Shown here one piece after another: positions 34,601-41,860 of a stretch of DNA of 60,666 nt (position 1 is its first letter; each line of letters begins with the position of its first letter). Source of the stretch: Acidobacteriota bacterium (lineage in GTDB: Bacteria > Acidobacteriota > Terriglobia > Acidiferrales > UBA7541); contig QHYZ01000103.1 in the NCBI GenBank assembly GCA_003225295.1, positions 1 through 60,666 of the forward strand, given 5' to 3'. The notes under the pieces are model-generated. The model did no database searches. It saw nothing but the letters and a program-made list of their open reading frames with translations, and was not told the DNA's origin. The position numbers and the translations under genes were made by a program.

Positions 34601-37582
34601 GCCACGCCAGTGGCGTGTACAAAAACTGGTCAGATCCACAACCAGTCTGCCCACCAAGAAATGCTGCTGATGTGGAAGCCGGTCCGGCTGCAAGGTGTCG
34701 GGGCTGCCTCCAGCATCATCAACGCGAATACCCACCCTGCGGGCAAGGTGGAATTGTGGCGCACCCAGATCGACTGTCTGTTCGGGCTGGCGACCAGCGG
34801 TACGCCGAACGGGTGGAGTTCTGCTTGCGCGACCGGCTGGACCGCCTTCAATGCCACTGCCAATAATCCGCAGATCGACCGGATACCTCTGGAGTCCACT
34901 GTTGGATGGGACGCCGGCCTCAACGGCAACCTGGCCGAGTTGTTGCAAGAGCCCTCGCTGATGGGCGCGCTAGAAGGAGCAGCCATTACCGTGTTGTCGA
35001 AAGGCGCGGACTTCCACGGAGGGAATCCATGGGATCCCACTCTCCTCGCCGGCTTCCCGGCTGCTACTACGTTGCTTACGGGCAGCACTTGCGGGCCGGT
35101 CGCAGGGCCGAATCCGTTCCCGAGCAGCTTCTGGTGCAATCCGTCGAGCATCGATGGCTTGGGTATCACCAACAGCTCCCAGGGAGGCGGAGGCATCTTC
35201 GTGCACGGTTGGGGTCACAACATTCAAATTGCCAACAACCGGGTCTCCAACAATACGGGAACTCTGACCGGCGGCATCAGCATCGGCCTGGGTGAATTTC
35301 CTGCCCCTTACATGCAAGGGTCGGCCACAAACGCAGCTCCCGGGTCCTGCCAGTCCAGCTTGGTAACGAATGTGCAGCTGCCGTACTGTCATAACCTGAA
35401 CGTGAACGTGCACAACAACTCGGTCACGTCGAACTCTTCCACCGGCGACGAATTGTTCTCGGCCACGCCGGCGGGAGCAGGCGGTGTCAGCTTCTGCGCC
35501 GGCTCCGACTACTACAAATTCAACTACAACTGGGTTTGTGGAAACCTGAGCACGGGCGACGGCGGCGGCGTCGGTCAGCTTGGGTTCAGCTACGGCGGTG
35601 ACATCGAACACAACGCGATTGTGTTCAATCAGAGCACCAACCCGACGATCCCAGCCAACGGCGGCGGACTCCTTATCATGGGCTCCCCCGATGTGGATCC
35701 TCCATGTTCCACGGTCGACCAGGATTGCGTGGGGGCCACTAACCTTATTGGGCCGAGCGACGGCGTGGGTCCCGGCCTGCTGATCAATGCCAACCTGATT
35801 ATGGGCAACGCAGCAGACAGTGGCAGCGGCGGCGGACTACGCTTGCAGAACATCAACGGCTCGGAAGTGGTTACTTTCCCCACGACTCCGGCGCAATGGT
35901 ACTCTGTCAGGGTCACCAACAATATCATCACTAACAATGTGGCCGGCTGGGACGGTGCCGGAGTTTCACTGGTGGACGCGTTAAACGTGGATTTCATCAA
36001 CAACACGGTCATGTCTAACGACACCACTGCCTCATCGGGTGTGCTCTTCAACACTCTTGGGGCACCCATAGCCAGCAGCCAGGGCCCCTGCGTTACCAAC
36101 CCCGGTACTGGCCTGCCCCCGAATCCCTGCGTTTCGGGTTCGACGCCTCAGCCCGCCGGTCTGGTGAGTATCCAGAACAGCGCGGTCCTGATCGCAAACT
36201 TGCCCAATCCGATTACCTGTCCAGCAGGTCATTTTGCCGGAACGACCGCTAGCAATGGGACCTGCAGGACCGTCTCATATCCGCTTCTCGCCAACGATGT
36301 GTTCTGGCAGAACCGTCCGTTCAACATCACGGTAGGCGCTCTCGGGGCGGGAACTCTAAACCAGCAGCACGTCGTCACGCTGGTTCCCACGTTGAGCCAG
36401 ACCGCAACAGGCCAGTGCGCCACTGGGGCCTCCTATTGGGACATCGGCGTGCGCGGCGACACGGGACCGAGCAACCATAGCTCGACGGTCACGCTCGCCC
36501 CGACGTATTCGGTGCTAACGGACGCGGCGGACTATCCCAGCGGTAATAACCTGGCATCTAACCCGGGCGTTGTCAGCCAGTATTGCAACGGCTCACGAGT
36601 TCCGCCGGAAAACGGTGGGATGGGTTATCAGGTGCCTCCGGGAATCTCGGACGCGACTGTGCCGAACCCCATCTTCAACCTGACGCCAGCCGCGACAGTG
36701 GACGAGGGCAACAACTGGATCAACATGGCTTGGGGCCCGCTGGCGATGGCGAGTCCGACCACTGGGGCCGTACTCGGGAACTATGCGCTGGCGGCGGGTT
36801 CGCCGGCCATTAATTACATCCCCTCCTCTGCGGCTACGAACTTCGCGGAGGCGCCGAGCCTTGACTTCTTCGGCACCTCAAGGAAGGCTAATAACGCTGT
36901 TGACGCTGGCGCGGTTGAGTTCACGGGTGGTACTACTACAGGGCCGCCGACGCTGACCTCGATCGCTCCTACATCAGGCGCACGCAGCACCATCGTCCCG
37001 GTGACTTTGACTGGCACGAACCTGACCGGCGCAACGGCTGTGAACGTGTCCGGAACGGGTATCACCGTCGGCGCCTTAACCGTGACTTCGACTACGGTTA
37101 CGACCACCTTCACAATCTCGAATACCGCCACCCTCTCGGCCAGGACCGTTAGCGTCACGACGCCAGCGGGAACCAGCAACACTGTGACGTTCACAGTGAA
37201 CGTGGGGACGGTGACCTTCACCTCGGCGACCAATGGAACACTGGGGACCGTAGCGGGCGTTCGGACCCTCACCTTCACAATTCCGACGCTGCGCGCTCCC
37301 GTCACTAGCGTGGTCACGGTAACTAACAGCGGTACCGCACCCGTGCAAATCACAGCGGAGAACCTCCTGGTCAACATCGGCGGGTTGTACTCTGTGACTG
37401 CAAACGGCTGCACAGCCCCAGTACCCGGCGGTGGCACATGCACCTTCAGTGTGAGGTACGCAACGCCAGCCACTCTACCAGCACTTCCTGATGTGGGAGC
37501 GCTGGCCGTTCGCAACAACGGTACGGGAACGATTCCTATTCCCGCTCCTCCGTACACACCGCTTGCGTTGGTTGCCCGGTAG
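28697..37582 (+). CDS. Giant exported mosaic protein (2961 aa) with copper-free cupredoxin start
   Basis: Signal peptide 1-30. Residues 31-435 are cupredoxin-like (VVITVPPGPLTISLTNSLTF; GPMGLYGMLVV) without copper motifs. Residues 437-515 resemble a cadherin/Ig-like repeat (VIANDTNVNGVTVL, NGTLTLNANGTFTYVP). A long middle has SdrD/Cna-B-like beta units with Ca-type loops (DTNRDGVSQDTEPG). About 1940-2500 is a pectate-lyase-like beta-helix (TIQSAIDTAAPGDLIIVD; NNRVSNNTGTLTGG). About 2750-2850 is IPT/TIG-like and the end an ASH-like beta domain. No sortase or PEP-CTERM tail is seen. GAGGA precedes the start. It is probably a cell-surface or secreted partner of the two oxidases. Domain limits are by eye. 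Confidence 0.88.
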   Translation: MRTNNMKAILKAALRVVCILPFAAVAAFGQTVNLTAGPATATLPDGSAVPMWGYSCGAPVAGATCAKLNPAAPAGVWSPVVITVPPGPLTISLTNSLTFGANSVPTSLVIVGQLGGGLGTTATSMPGPDHSGAQPITWPIADPTPTGVPPVQGPRVQSFSTEVASGATTSLTWTALRPGTYLIESGTHPSIQGPMGLYGMLVVTTAPVGTTAGIAYPAVGTTPAVNYNAEVPLLLSEIDPVQNRAVSTAVNTAGFSETAVWSGQPGQCGNPSSAVGIVNTCYPPAVNYSPLYYLFNGVAFNKASAAASLFPSSPATGVAGSVLVRLVNAGLRMHVPSIVGTQTGTTPRSGFSLIAEDGNPLPGVARVQSEVFMAAGKTYDVMVNVPAAGGTAIPVFDRQLSLSANAISRDAGMLAYIGVNGALLPATPSIAAAVARPDTYLSLIAGKTLIVSDPAKGVIANDTNVNGVTVLTAPANGTLTLNANGTFTYVPTGTATTDSFVYYANGNTAITATVSLGAATIEAASGITMGNITYNANVAGFLSIKSPGVLSVDKDAAGYPLIVATSTGNAPVPSSGLILAVDQNGGFIASLAAPNTAPATYTFTYKAQNSQGTISAASATVTINFPAGSGLTVSVLDGVDKTTDLSNDYRWIIEEDRTFFIDPTTTTNTGTTIVPTFGTNFHTSYMPIVAAGCVGTRSCESGQSVLGVPAVCDVGNGVCRTTAAQQMAVNPGQVNLDITKRYYITVLPGDGADALDVNAQGHAHGMGGAPLAYNTTLARWVNPGITPAGQAFVTVLVEPTPMTPAKLSVFVFQDDFPLNGEQDGGGGIDVLSPNEAGLGSFQITLLDDAGGSGDATGQPTYDMFNMPLSNSLAGTIDPATGNDACPVSALATTGIDTGTGLPGASSPTGITGMIVTCPKYESDGLTLSPLAGQAIVANLYPGRYGVFATPSADRIARGEEWLQTNTLDGEKAHDSFLRVGEPGFFQEFGPAGFHVSIGFANPKIINDRLAGVCGGSDPTVTGTNCTNTVTGTVTTERMSRTPDQRLYSSGSYDSFAFTQCYVSFGDPDGEDFAFTKCAADGSFTLSGLPDGDWRITVFDQWNDMLVDGLSTPVRLAGGTTAHFDNAPGGLGAIAMNQWQTNIYTRTFFDTNRDGVSQDTEPGLSLVSTNIRFRDGSFSNFNNTDLAGNAGFNEIFPLFSWYVVETTTTRYKSTGTHVVYDAGGPADGTCTTATAPCGSSNIGTFYANTSEQVPVPAGLRVPGARYCANADCPAGDTAGGSTGRVDPAWVLTEGWQGFSGQNSFIEFGKMPFAAGENGGINGHVVYASTRPFDDPSLLLQLSWEPQIPHVTINLYQEGTAADGSQSLRLVDTTQTSSWDDWAQGFYPGTNKPYMSCPGQGTASGTNADLFFFTLFNQPDYLDLYNSQHGGPAVHTLPNNSQFKCYDGMHNWNQVQPAPYDGFYLFPSIIGRNSTSGAPTGTGSTNGTPGTRPGSNCTICVANPTDGTPMLPAGKYVVEVVVPPNYELVKEEDKNILIGDTYIAPVVQQFAGLGNIYIIPDQAAVGATYNANNAQNPTQDLGVVPRHEGDTGSVETFWPCVGASRVVPDYISLFPGSQEVSPFAGATRNLCDRKEVTLTDQASALAKFYLFTSAHVAAHFTGVITDDFTSEFDPFSPQFGEKFSPANLPVAIKDFNGNEISRVYTDHWGAYNGLNYSTWEVNPPNPTGYAPQMMVTCMNDAGTGATPDPLYNSQYSQFCYEIPFMPGQTQYMDTPVVPTSAFAGAGYNNPDCNYPALTPAIKEVDGDGVGPYVSAAGNTLTITALGDQMVNNNAYSGPSATAAPFNQKTVLRHYGFGTAGTVALVGSDGVSHPLTGVSWSDLSITGGVPTGLPNCGIQQQAQYGGSTAQCGQLLITRADNGHQSIDTVTVTIGGKAPSHVLASTTIQSAIDTAAPGDLIIVDPTCAPTTGATPVACTKTGQIHNQSAHQEMLLMWKPVRLQGVGAASSIINANTHPAGKVELWRTQIDCLFGLATSGTPNGWSSACATGWTAFNATANNPQIDRIPLESTVGWDAGLNGNLAELLQEPSLMGALEGAAITVLSKGADFHGGNPWDPTLLAGFPAATTLLTGSTCGPVAGPNPFPSSFWCNPSSIDGLGITNSSQGGGGIFVHGWGHNIQIANNRVSNNTGTLTGGISIGLGEFPAPYMQGSATNAAPGSCQSSLVTNVQLPYCHNLNVNVHNNSVTSNSSTGDELFSATPAGAGGVSFCAGSDYYKFNYNWVCGNLSTGDGGGVGQLGFSYGGDIEHNAIVFNQSTNPTIPANGGGLLIMGSPDVDPPCSTVDQDCVGATNLIGPSDGVGPGLLINANLIMGNAADSGSGGGLRLQNINGSEVVTFPTTPAQWYSVRVTNNIITNNVAGWDGAGVSLVDALNVDFINNTVMSNDTTASSGVLFNTLGAPIASSQGPCVTNPGTGLPPNPCVSGSTPQPAGLVSIQNSAVLIANLPNPITCPAGHFAGTTASNGTCRTVSYPLLANDVFWQNRPFNITVGALGAGTLNQQHVVTLVPTLSQTATGQCATGASYWDIGVRGDTGPSNHSSTVTLAPTYSVLTDAADYPSGNNLASNPGVVSQYCNGSRVPPENGGMGYQVPPGISDATVPNPIFNLTPAATVDEGNNWINMAWGPLAMASPTTGAVLGNYALAAGSPAINYIPSSAATNFAEAPSLDFFGTSRKANNAVDAGAVEFTGGTTTGPPTLTSIAPTSGARSTIVPVTLTGTNLTGATAVNVSGTGITVGALTVTSTTVTTTFTISNTATLSARTVSVTTPAGTSNTVTFTVNVGTVTFTSATNGTLGTVAGVRTLTFTIPTLRAPVTSVVTVTNSGTAPVQITAENLLVNIGGLYSVTANGCTAPVPGGGTCTFSVRYATPATLPALPDVGALAVRNNGTGTIPIPAPPYTPLALVAR

Positions 37583-37931
37583 GCGACAGCGGCTAGTTGA
37601 CGATAACCAGGGCGGCTAATGCCCAGTAGAAACAAACAAGTGCCGTCCCGCTTCAACCGGGACGGCACTTGGCTTTTCTGGGCCGTTAGTGAGGAAGGGC
37701 GGTAGGCGGCCTCAAAAGTGCCAGGAACGAAAGAAGTAAATGGGCCGGAACGCCTACACAAGAAGTCCATGAGAAGGCTACTACTCATCGAAGCATTTTA
37801 TTAGTCAGTGCTAACGAACAACGCAATTTTACGGCAGTCGCATGTGGATTTGTGAAGAATGCCTCCACGTGAATCCCAAGCCGAGGCGAAACATAGGGAA
37901 TGGCGCAAACGGTTGGTTAAGCATGGACTGA
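37583..37931. other. Intergenic region after the giant gene
   Basis: This holds the terminator listed separately. No other gene, RNA or repeat was recognised. Confidence 0.5.
37638..37670 (+). terminator. Strong hairpin terminator after the oxidase operon
   Basis: AAGTGCCGTCCCG (37638-37650), loop CTTCAAC, then CGGGACGGCACTT (37658-37670): a perfect 13-bp stem, followed by GGCTTTTCT. It lies 56 nt past the giant gene stop, where an intrinsic terminator is expected. Confidence 0.85.
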
Positions 37932-38162
37932 AATAGGCTGCTGGAAGCAGGGAATTCCGGCGAATACGATGCGGCCTACGATTCGCTTAGCGAGGAACTC
38001 GCCAAGACCCCGAAAGAGAAGGGGGCCGAGGAATGTCACAGGAAAGGGATCGTCGACTGCGGTGCACACGAGTTCGAAGTAGTTCAGCTACTCTCGAGTG
38101 CTCGCTCGAGGCAATCCAGCGCCAAACCTGATTGTCCGATGATGGGCAAGTGCGCCAAGTAG
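37932..38162 (+). pseudogene. Possible decayed open frame without start codon
   Basis: A frame from after a TGA (37929-37931) to a TAG reads LLEAGNSGEYDAAYDSLSEE and then LAKTPKEKGAEECHRKGIVD, followed by CGAHEFEVVQLL. The composition looks like real helical protein, but there is no ATG or GTG start and I do not recognise it. It may be the tail of a lost gene. Confidence 0.3.
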
Positions 38163-38475
38163 CCACCCCGGAGAATGGAGGCGGTTACTGAATGGTGTTC
38201 CGAGATGGGAAACCAAGCGACCACGCCGATGTGATGATTGGCACGTTTCGTGCAGGCAGATACCTATAGAAGCTTCCAACAGGCCCTGGAGAGGGATCCG
38301 TGAGGAGTGTACTTACCAAGTTGTGCAGATCTTTTCTCATTTTTGACTTCGGGGCGTTTGTTGACCGGGGGCTATCAGTGCTTGCCAGCGGTATCGTGGA
38401 CTAAGCCAGGAAAACAGGGGCGGTTTGGCGCAGCCTGCACATCCCCCCGGAGCCTGGCACAAGGATAAATCAGCA
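38163..38475. other. Intergenic stretch with nothing recognised
   Basis: No gene, RNA or repeat was recognised. The promoter of the next exported-protein gene should be near the right end, with AAGGA before its ATG. Confidence 0.5.
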
Positions 38476-38982
38476 ATGTCTAAACATAATGTGACGAGAG
38501 GAACTAAAGTAATGTTGCTGGCAGGGGTTCTCGCGAGCAGCACTTTGGTTATGACGGTGGGGGCCCAATCTCCCGCCCCGACCGGGCAGCCGGGACATGC
38601 GGATGCCAAGCGCTATCAGCCCGACAGGTTTGCCGGACGAGCGGGCAAATATTACGAACTGGTCTGGGGAGTTGACTCTCTGGCCGTGAAGTGGACGGAG
38701 TCGGGCGAGGTCGTCCGATTTACCTACCGCGTGTTAGACGCGGATAAAGCCAAGACGCTCAACGATAAGAAGGCTGAACCCTTCCTGATCGACCCGAGGG
38801 CCCAGGTCAAGCTGGTGGTGCCGTCGCTCGAAAAGGTCGGGCAGTTGCGTCAGAGCAGCACACCCCAGGCGGGTAAGTCCTACTGGATGGCGTTCTCGAA
38901 CAAAGGCAGGCTGGTGAAACGCGGAGACCGTGTAAGCGTGGTGATTGGGCGATTTCGAGCTGACGGACTGGTGGTGGATTAG
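38476..38982 (+). CDS. Exported conserved protein of unknown function
   Basis: A 168-residue protein with signal peptide VMLLAGVLASSTLVMTVGAQ. The mature domain has YYELVWGVDSLAVKWTESGE, VVRFTYRVLDADKAKTLNDK and ends SYWMAFSNKGRLVKRGDRVS plus a short strand. I recall this WGVDSL...YRVLDADKA pattern in small conserved exported proteins without assigned function. The ATG at 38476 with AAGGA upstream is preferred over 38425. It lies between the oxidase operon and the RND pump, so a metal or envelope role is possible but unproven. Confidence 0.75.
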   Translation: MSKHNVTRGTKVMLLAGVLASSTLVMTVGAQSPAPTGQPGHADAKRYQPDRFAGRAGKYYELVWGVDSLAVKWTESGEVVRFTYRVLDADKAKTLNDKKAEPFLIDPRAQVKLVVPSLEKVGQLRQSSTPQAGKSYWMAFSNKGRLVKRGDRVSVVIGRFRADGLVVD

Positions 38983-39115
38983 CGTCTCGCTGCTGGCCTC
39001 TGGTGTGACCGGCGTAGGCTCGCTTGGAGCTTGATGCCGCGCAAAGAAAAATATGTCTTTTGATCCTATGCTTGACTTAAGTCTAAGTCTCAAATCTTCG
39101 AACGAGGTCGCATCG

Positions 39116-40006
39116 ATGTTACGAAAATCACTGGTCATTTCTATGTCGCTGGCGTTTGCCGTTTCCCTTGGCGCAGCCGGGGGCGAAACTCCTTCGCAAG
39201 CCAAGCTTTCCGCTGCTGCCATCGTCGATAAGAACGTGGCGGCCCGCGGCGGTTTGCAGGCGTGGCGCGCGGTCCAAACGATGTCGATGCAGGGAAAACT
39301 GGGCGCCGGAGGGAATCGGCGGGCTACCATCTCGGTTCCAATTCCGGAGAGGAAGTCGAGCAGACAGGCGCTCCCGACGCGGCCGACCGAGGAGGTTCAA
39401 CTGCCGTTTGTTATGGAGTTGAAGCGACCCGGCAAAATGCGGATGGAGCTTCAATTCAACGGCCAGACGGCCATTCAGGTCTTTGACGGCGCCAACGGCT
39501 GGAAGCTGAGGCCGTTCCTCAACCGGCTTGTGGTTGAGCCTTACACGACAGAGGAAATGAAGTTGTCATCCATGCAGGCAGACGTCGATGGTTACTTGAT
39601 CGATTACGCGGCCAAGGGCACCCAGATCGAACTGGTTGGCATGGAGAAGGTTGAGGACCGCGACACATATAAGCTCAAGCTGACCATGAAAAATGGGCAG
39701 GCGATCCATGACTGGATAGACGCGCAGACCTTTCTGGAAGCGAAAATTGAAGGGCAGCCTAGGCGGCTCGATGGCGTGTATCATCCAGTGGAGGTGTATT
39801 ATCGCGATTATCGGCCAGTAAGCGGCCTTCAGATTGCGCATCTTTTGGAGACGAAAGTTCTCCAAGTGGCTCGAACAGCGCAGGGGTTCAGAGACCCGGT
39901 TGTTCCGAGCGAGAAAATCATCGTGGAAAAGGTCGTGGTGAATCCCAAGCTTGATGAAAACCACTTCTCGAAACCAGAACTCCCAGTCGCACCGAATGCC
40001 AAGTAG
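39116..40006 (+). CDS. Exported LolA/LolB-like protein
   Basis: A 296-residue protein with signal peptide LVISMSLAFAVSLGAAGG. Residues 30-230 show the single-sheet pattern of outer-membrane lipoprotein-sorting-like proteins: IVDKNVAARGGLQAWRAVQT, PGKMRMELQFNGQTAIQVFD and GANGWKLRPF, then long strands with ELVGMEKVEDRDTYKLKLTM. Such proteins bind lipids or carriers in the periplasm. The ATG at 39116 begins the signal peptide; the longer frame at 39053 does not. It stands 134 nt after the previous exported-protein gene. The specific ligand is unknown. Confidence 0.75.
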   Translation: MLRKSLVISMSLAFAVSLGAAGGETPSQAKLSAAAIVDKNVAARGGLQAWRAVQTMSMQGKLGAGGNRRATISVPIPERKSSRQALPTRPTEEVQLPFVMELKRPGKMRMELQFNGQTAIQVFDGANGWKLRPFLNRLVVEPYTTEEMKLSSMQADVDGYLIDYAAKGTQIELVGMEKVEDRDTYKLKLTMKNGQAIHDWIDAQTFLEAKIEGQPRRLDGVYHPVEVYYRDYRPVSGLQIAHLLETKVLQVARTAQGFRDPVVPSEKIIVEKVVVNPKLDENHFSKPELPVAPNAK

Positions 40007-40378
40007 GCTGGTTTGAGCTGTAACCTAACTCCGCTCTCAATTCGTTCCGACTTCCGCTGAAGGCGGTGAATCCCCAGGCTCGAGGATTCCATCTTCCGAA
40101 AGCCCAAGGGCAACAAGCAAAGCGTTGCCCGGGAGAAAGGTCCGCAAAACGGCTGCTACGAGTACCAGCGGATCTTCCACTGATTTGGCAACCTGTTTGC
40201 TCTCTATCCTTCGTATGTCCCTAGAGGCGCAGACCCCTGATTCCGTCGTATCTTGTTCATTCTGCGCCATTTCTGAGATTAGACAGGAGACCTCGAGCGG
40301 AACGGATGGTCCAAAGAATGGCAACTTTTTTGATTTAGAAGGCACGCAGGTTCAGTCTACGCCGTTCCGAACAACCCC
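40007..40378. other. Intergenic region upstream of the RND pump genes
   Basis: Presumably contains the RND operon promoter. A plus-strand frame 40125-40382 overlaps the adaptor start by ATGA but shows no domain and is not called. The adaptor ATG has no clear ribosome-binding site, so coupling to such a leader frame remains possible. Confidence 0.4.
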
Positions 40379-41860
40379 ATGAAGAGGCCCCTCGCACTAG
40401 GTTCCCTAGCTTTCCTGGCGCTGCTTGCGTTCGCAGCAGGCCGTTATACTGCTAAGCCCAACGATAACCATACTGACGCGAAACGCGTTCTCTATTACGT
40501 CGATCCGATGCACCCTTCCTACCGGTCAGACAAACCGGGAATCGCGCCCGACTGCGGGATGGCCTTGGAGCCTGTGTACGAGGGTGAAGATCGGGCGGCG
40601 AAGCTTCAGTTGAGGCCCGGCGCAGTTTCGATCAGTCCGGAGAAGCAATTGTTGATCGGAGTTCGTGTTTTGAAAGTTGAAAGAAACTCCGGATCTCGCA
40701 TGATACGCACGACCGGCCGCGTGGATGCGGACAGTGGCAAGATCTTTCGCGTGATGGCGGGCGCCGAGGGCTGGGTGCAATCCGTCAAGAATAACCCTGC
40801 TGGCGCGTTTGTAAAAAAAGACGAGCTCCTGGCCTTCCTTTACAGCCGTGAATTTCGCAACGCCGAGCAGGCCTACTTAGGCTCCCTTGCCAGCCTGGAG
40901 CGCTTGAAAGGCACCCACGATCAGGAAGATCCCGCCAGATCGAGCGATGCAAGTTTGCGAATCAATGAGGAACAGTTGCGTTCTTTGGGGATGGGTGAGC
41001 CGCAAATAAAGGAGTTGGCTAAAACACGGCAGATCACTCGCGATATCACGCTGACTTCTCCCATTGATGGAATTGTACTCTCCCGCGATGTCTCTCCCGG
41101 CCAGAGGTTTGAAAAAGGGACGGAGTTTTACCGCATCGCCGATCTGCGCAATGTCTGGATCACTGCCGATCTCTTTGGAGGAGACACACAGTTCTTCGCG
41201 CCGGGTGCACGAGTGAAGGCCACTATTCGCGAACGGGGGAAAACCATCTTTGCCACCGTCGGCGATACCGCGCCGCTCTTCGATCCGGCGTCACGCACCT
41301 TGAAGCTGCGGCTGGAAGCCGAGAATCCCGGCTTTGTCCTGCGCCCAGATATGTTCGTGGATCTGGAATTCAGCGCCAAAGCACCCGCGGGACTTGCGAT
41401 TCCGCAGGATGCCGTCATTGACAGCGGTCTGCAAAAAATTGTCTACGTGGAAACCAGTGACGGGGTGTTCGAGCCGCGCCCCGTGATTCTTGGAACTGCT
41501 TACGGTAATCTCGTCACCGTGACCAGCGGCCTGGCCGCTGGCGAGAAAGTCGTCACCTCGGGGAATTTTCTGATCGATTCGGAGAGTAAGATGCGCTCCT
41601 CGGCGCTCATCTCTCCCGCAATAAAAGATGTGCAACTGTCCTCCGGTCAGCATGCCGTCGCTTTGCGGGACCCGGTCTGTGGAATGGAGCTCGATCCCAA
41701 CCGAGCTTCCTCTGCCGGGTATTCGGAGAAGTACCAGGGTGAAGTGTTCCAGTTCTGTTCGGACAAATGTCAAAAGAAGTTCCAACAGGATCCGGCTAAG
41801 TATGCAGGCGTAAAGGTGAGTTCGGTATCGGATCCGGCGCGCGCTTCGAGACCTGAATGA
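40379..41860 (+). CDS. cusB: CusB-type periplasmic adaptor of a heavy-metal RND pump, with HMBD and YHS domains
   Basis: A 493-residue membrane-fusion protein. After an N-terminal anchor (LGSLAFLALLAFAAGRY) comes a heavy-metal-binding domain (DPMHPSYRSDKPGIAPDCGM, 42-61). The lipoyl/hairpin/beta-barrel core runs about 75-420 (ITSPIDGIVL-type segment TSPIDGIVLSRDVSPGQRFE). The C-terminus is a YHS domain (DPVCGMELDP ... FCSDKCQKKF, about 430-477). Both added domains bind soft or transition metals, so the adaptor can sample periplasmic metal for export. It overlaps cusA by 4 nt (ATGA). No outer-membrane CusC partner is encoded nearby. The name follows family likeness; exact metal unknown. Confidence 0.9.
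   Translation: MKRPLALGSLAFLALLAFAAGRYTAKPNDNHTDAKRVLYYVDPMHPSYRSDKPGIAPDCGMALEPVYEGEDRAAKLQLRPGAVSISPEKQLLIGVRVLKVERNSGSRMIRTTGRVDADSGKIFRVMAGAEGWVQSVKNNPAGAFVKKDELLAFLYSREFRNAEQAYLGSLASLERLKGTHDQEDPARSSDASLRINEEQLRSLGMGEPQIKELAKTRQITRDITLTSPIDGIVLSRDVSPGQRFEKGTEFYRIADLRNVWITADLFGGDTQFFAPGARVKATIRERGKTIFATVGDTAPLFDPASRTLKLRLEAENPGFVLRPDMFVDLEFSAKAPAGLAIPQDAVIDSGLQKIVYVETSDGVFEPRPVILGTAYGNLVTVTSGLAAGEKVVTSGNFLIDSESKMRSSALISPAIKDVQLSSGQHAVALRDPVCGMELDPNRASSAGYSEKYQGEVFQFCSDKCQKKFQQDPAKYAGVKVSSVSDPARASRPE

Noticed and set aside
31125-36232. Many long minus-strand frames inside the giant gene
   Set aside because: Shadows caused by its biased third codon positions; they lack domains and starts.
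40125-40382. 85-codon plus frame overlapping the RND adaptor start
   Set aside because: The ATGA overlap is suggestive but there is no domain, signal peptide or ribosome-binding site.
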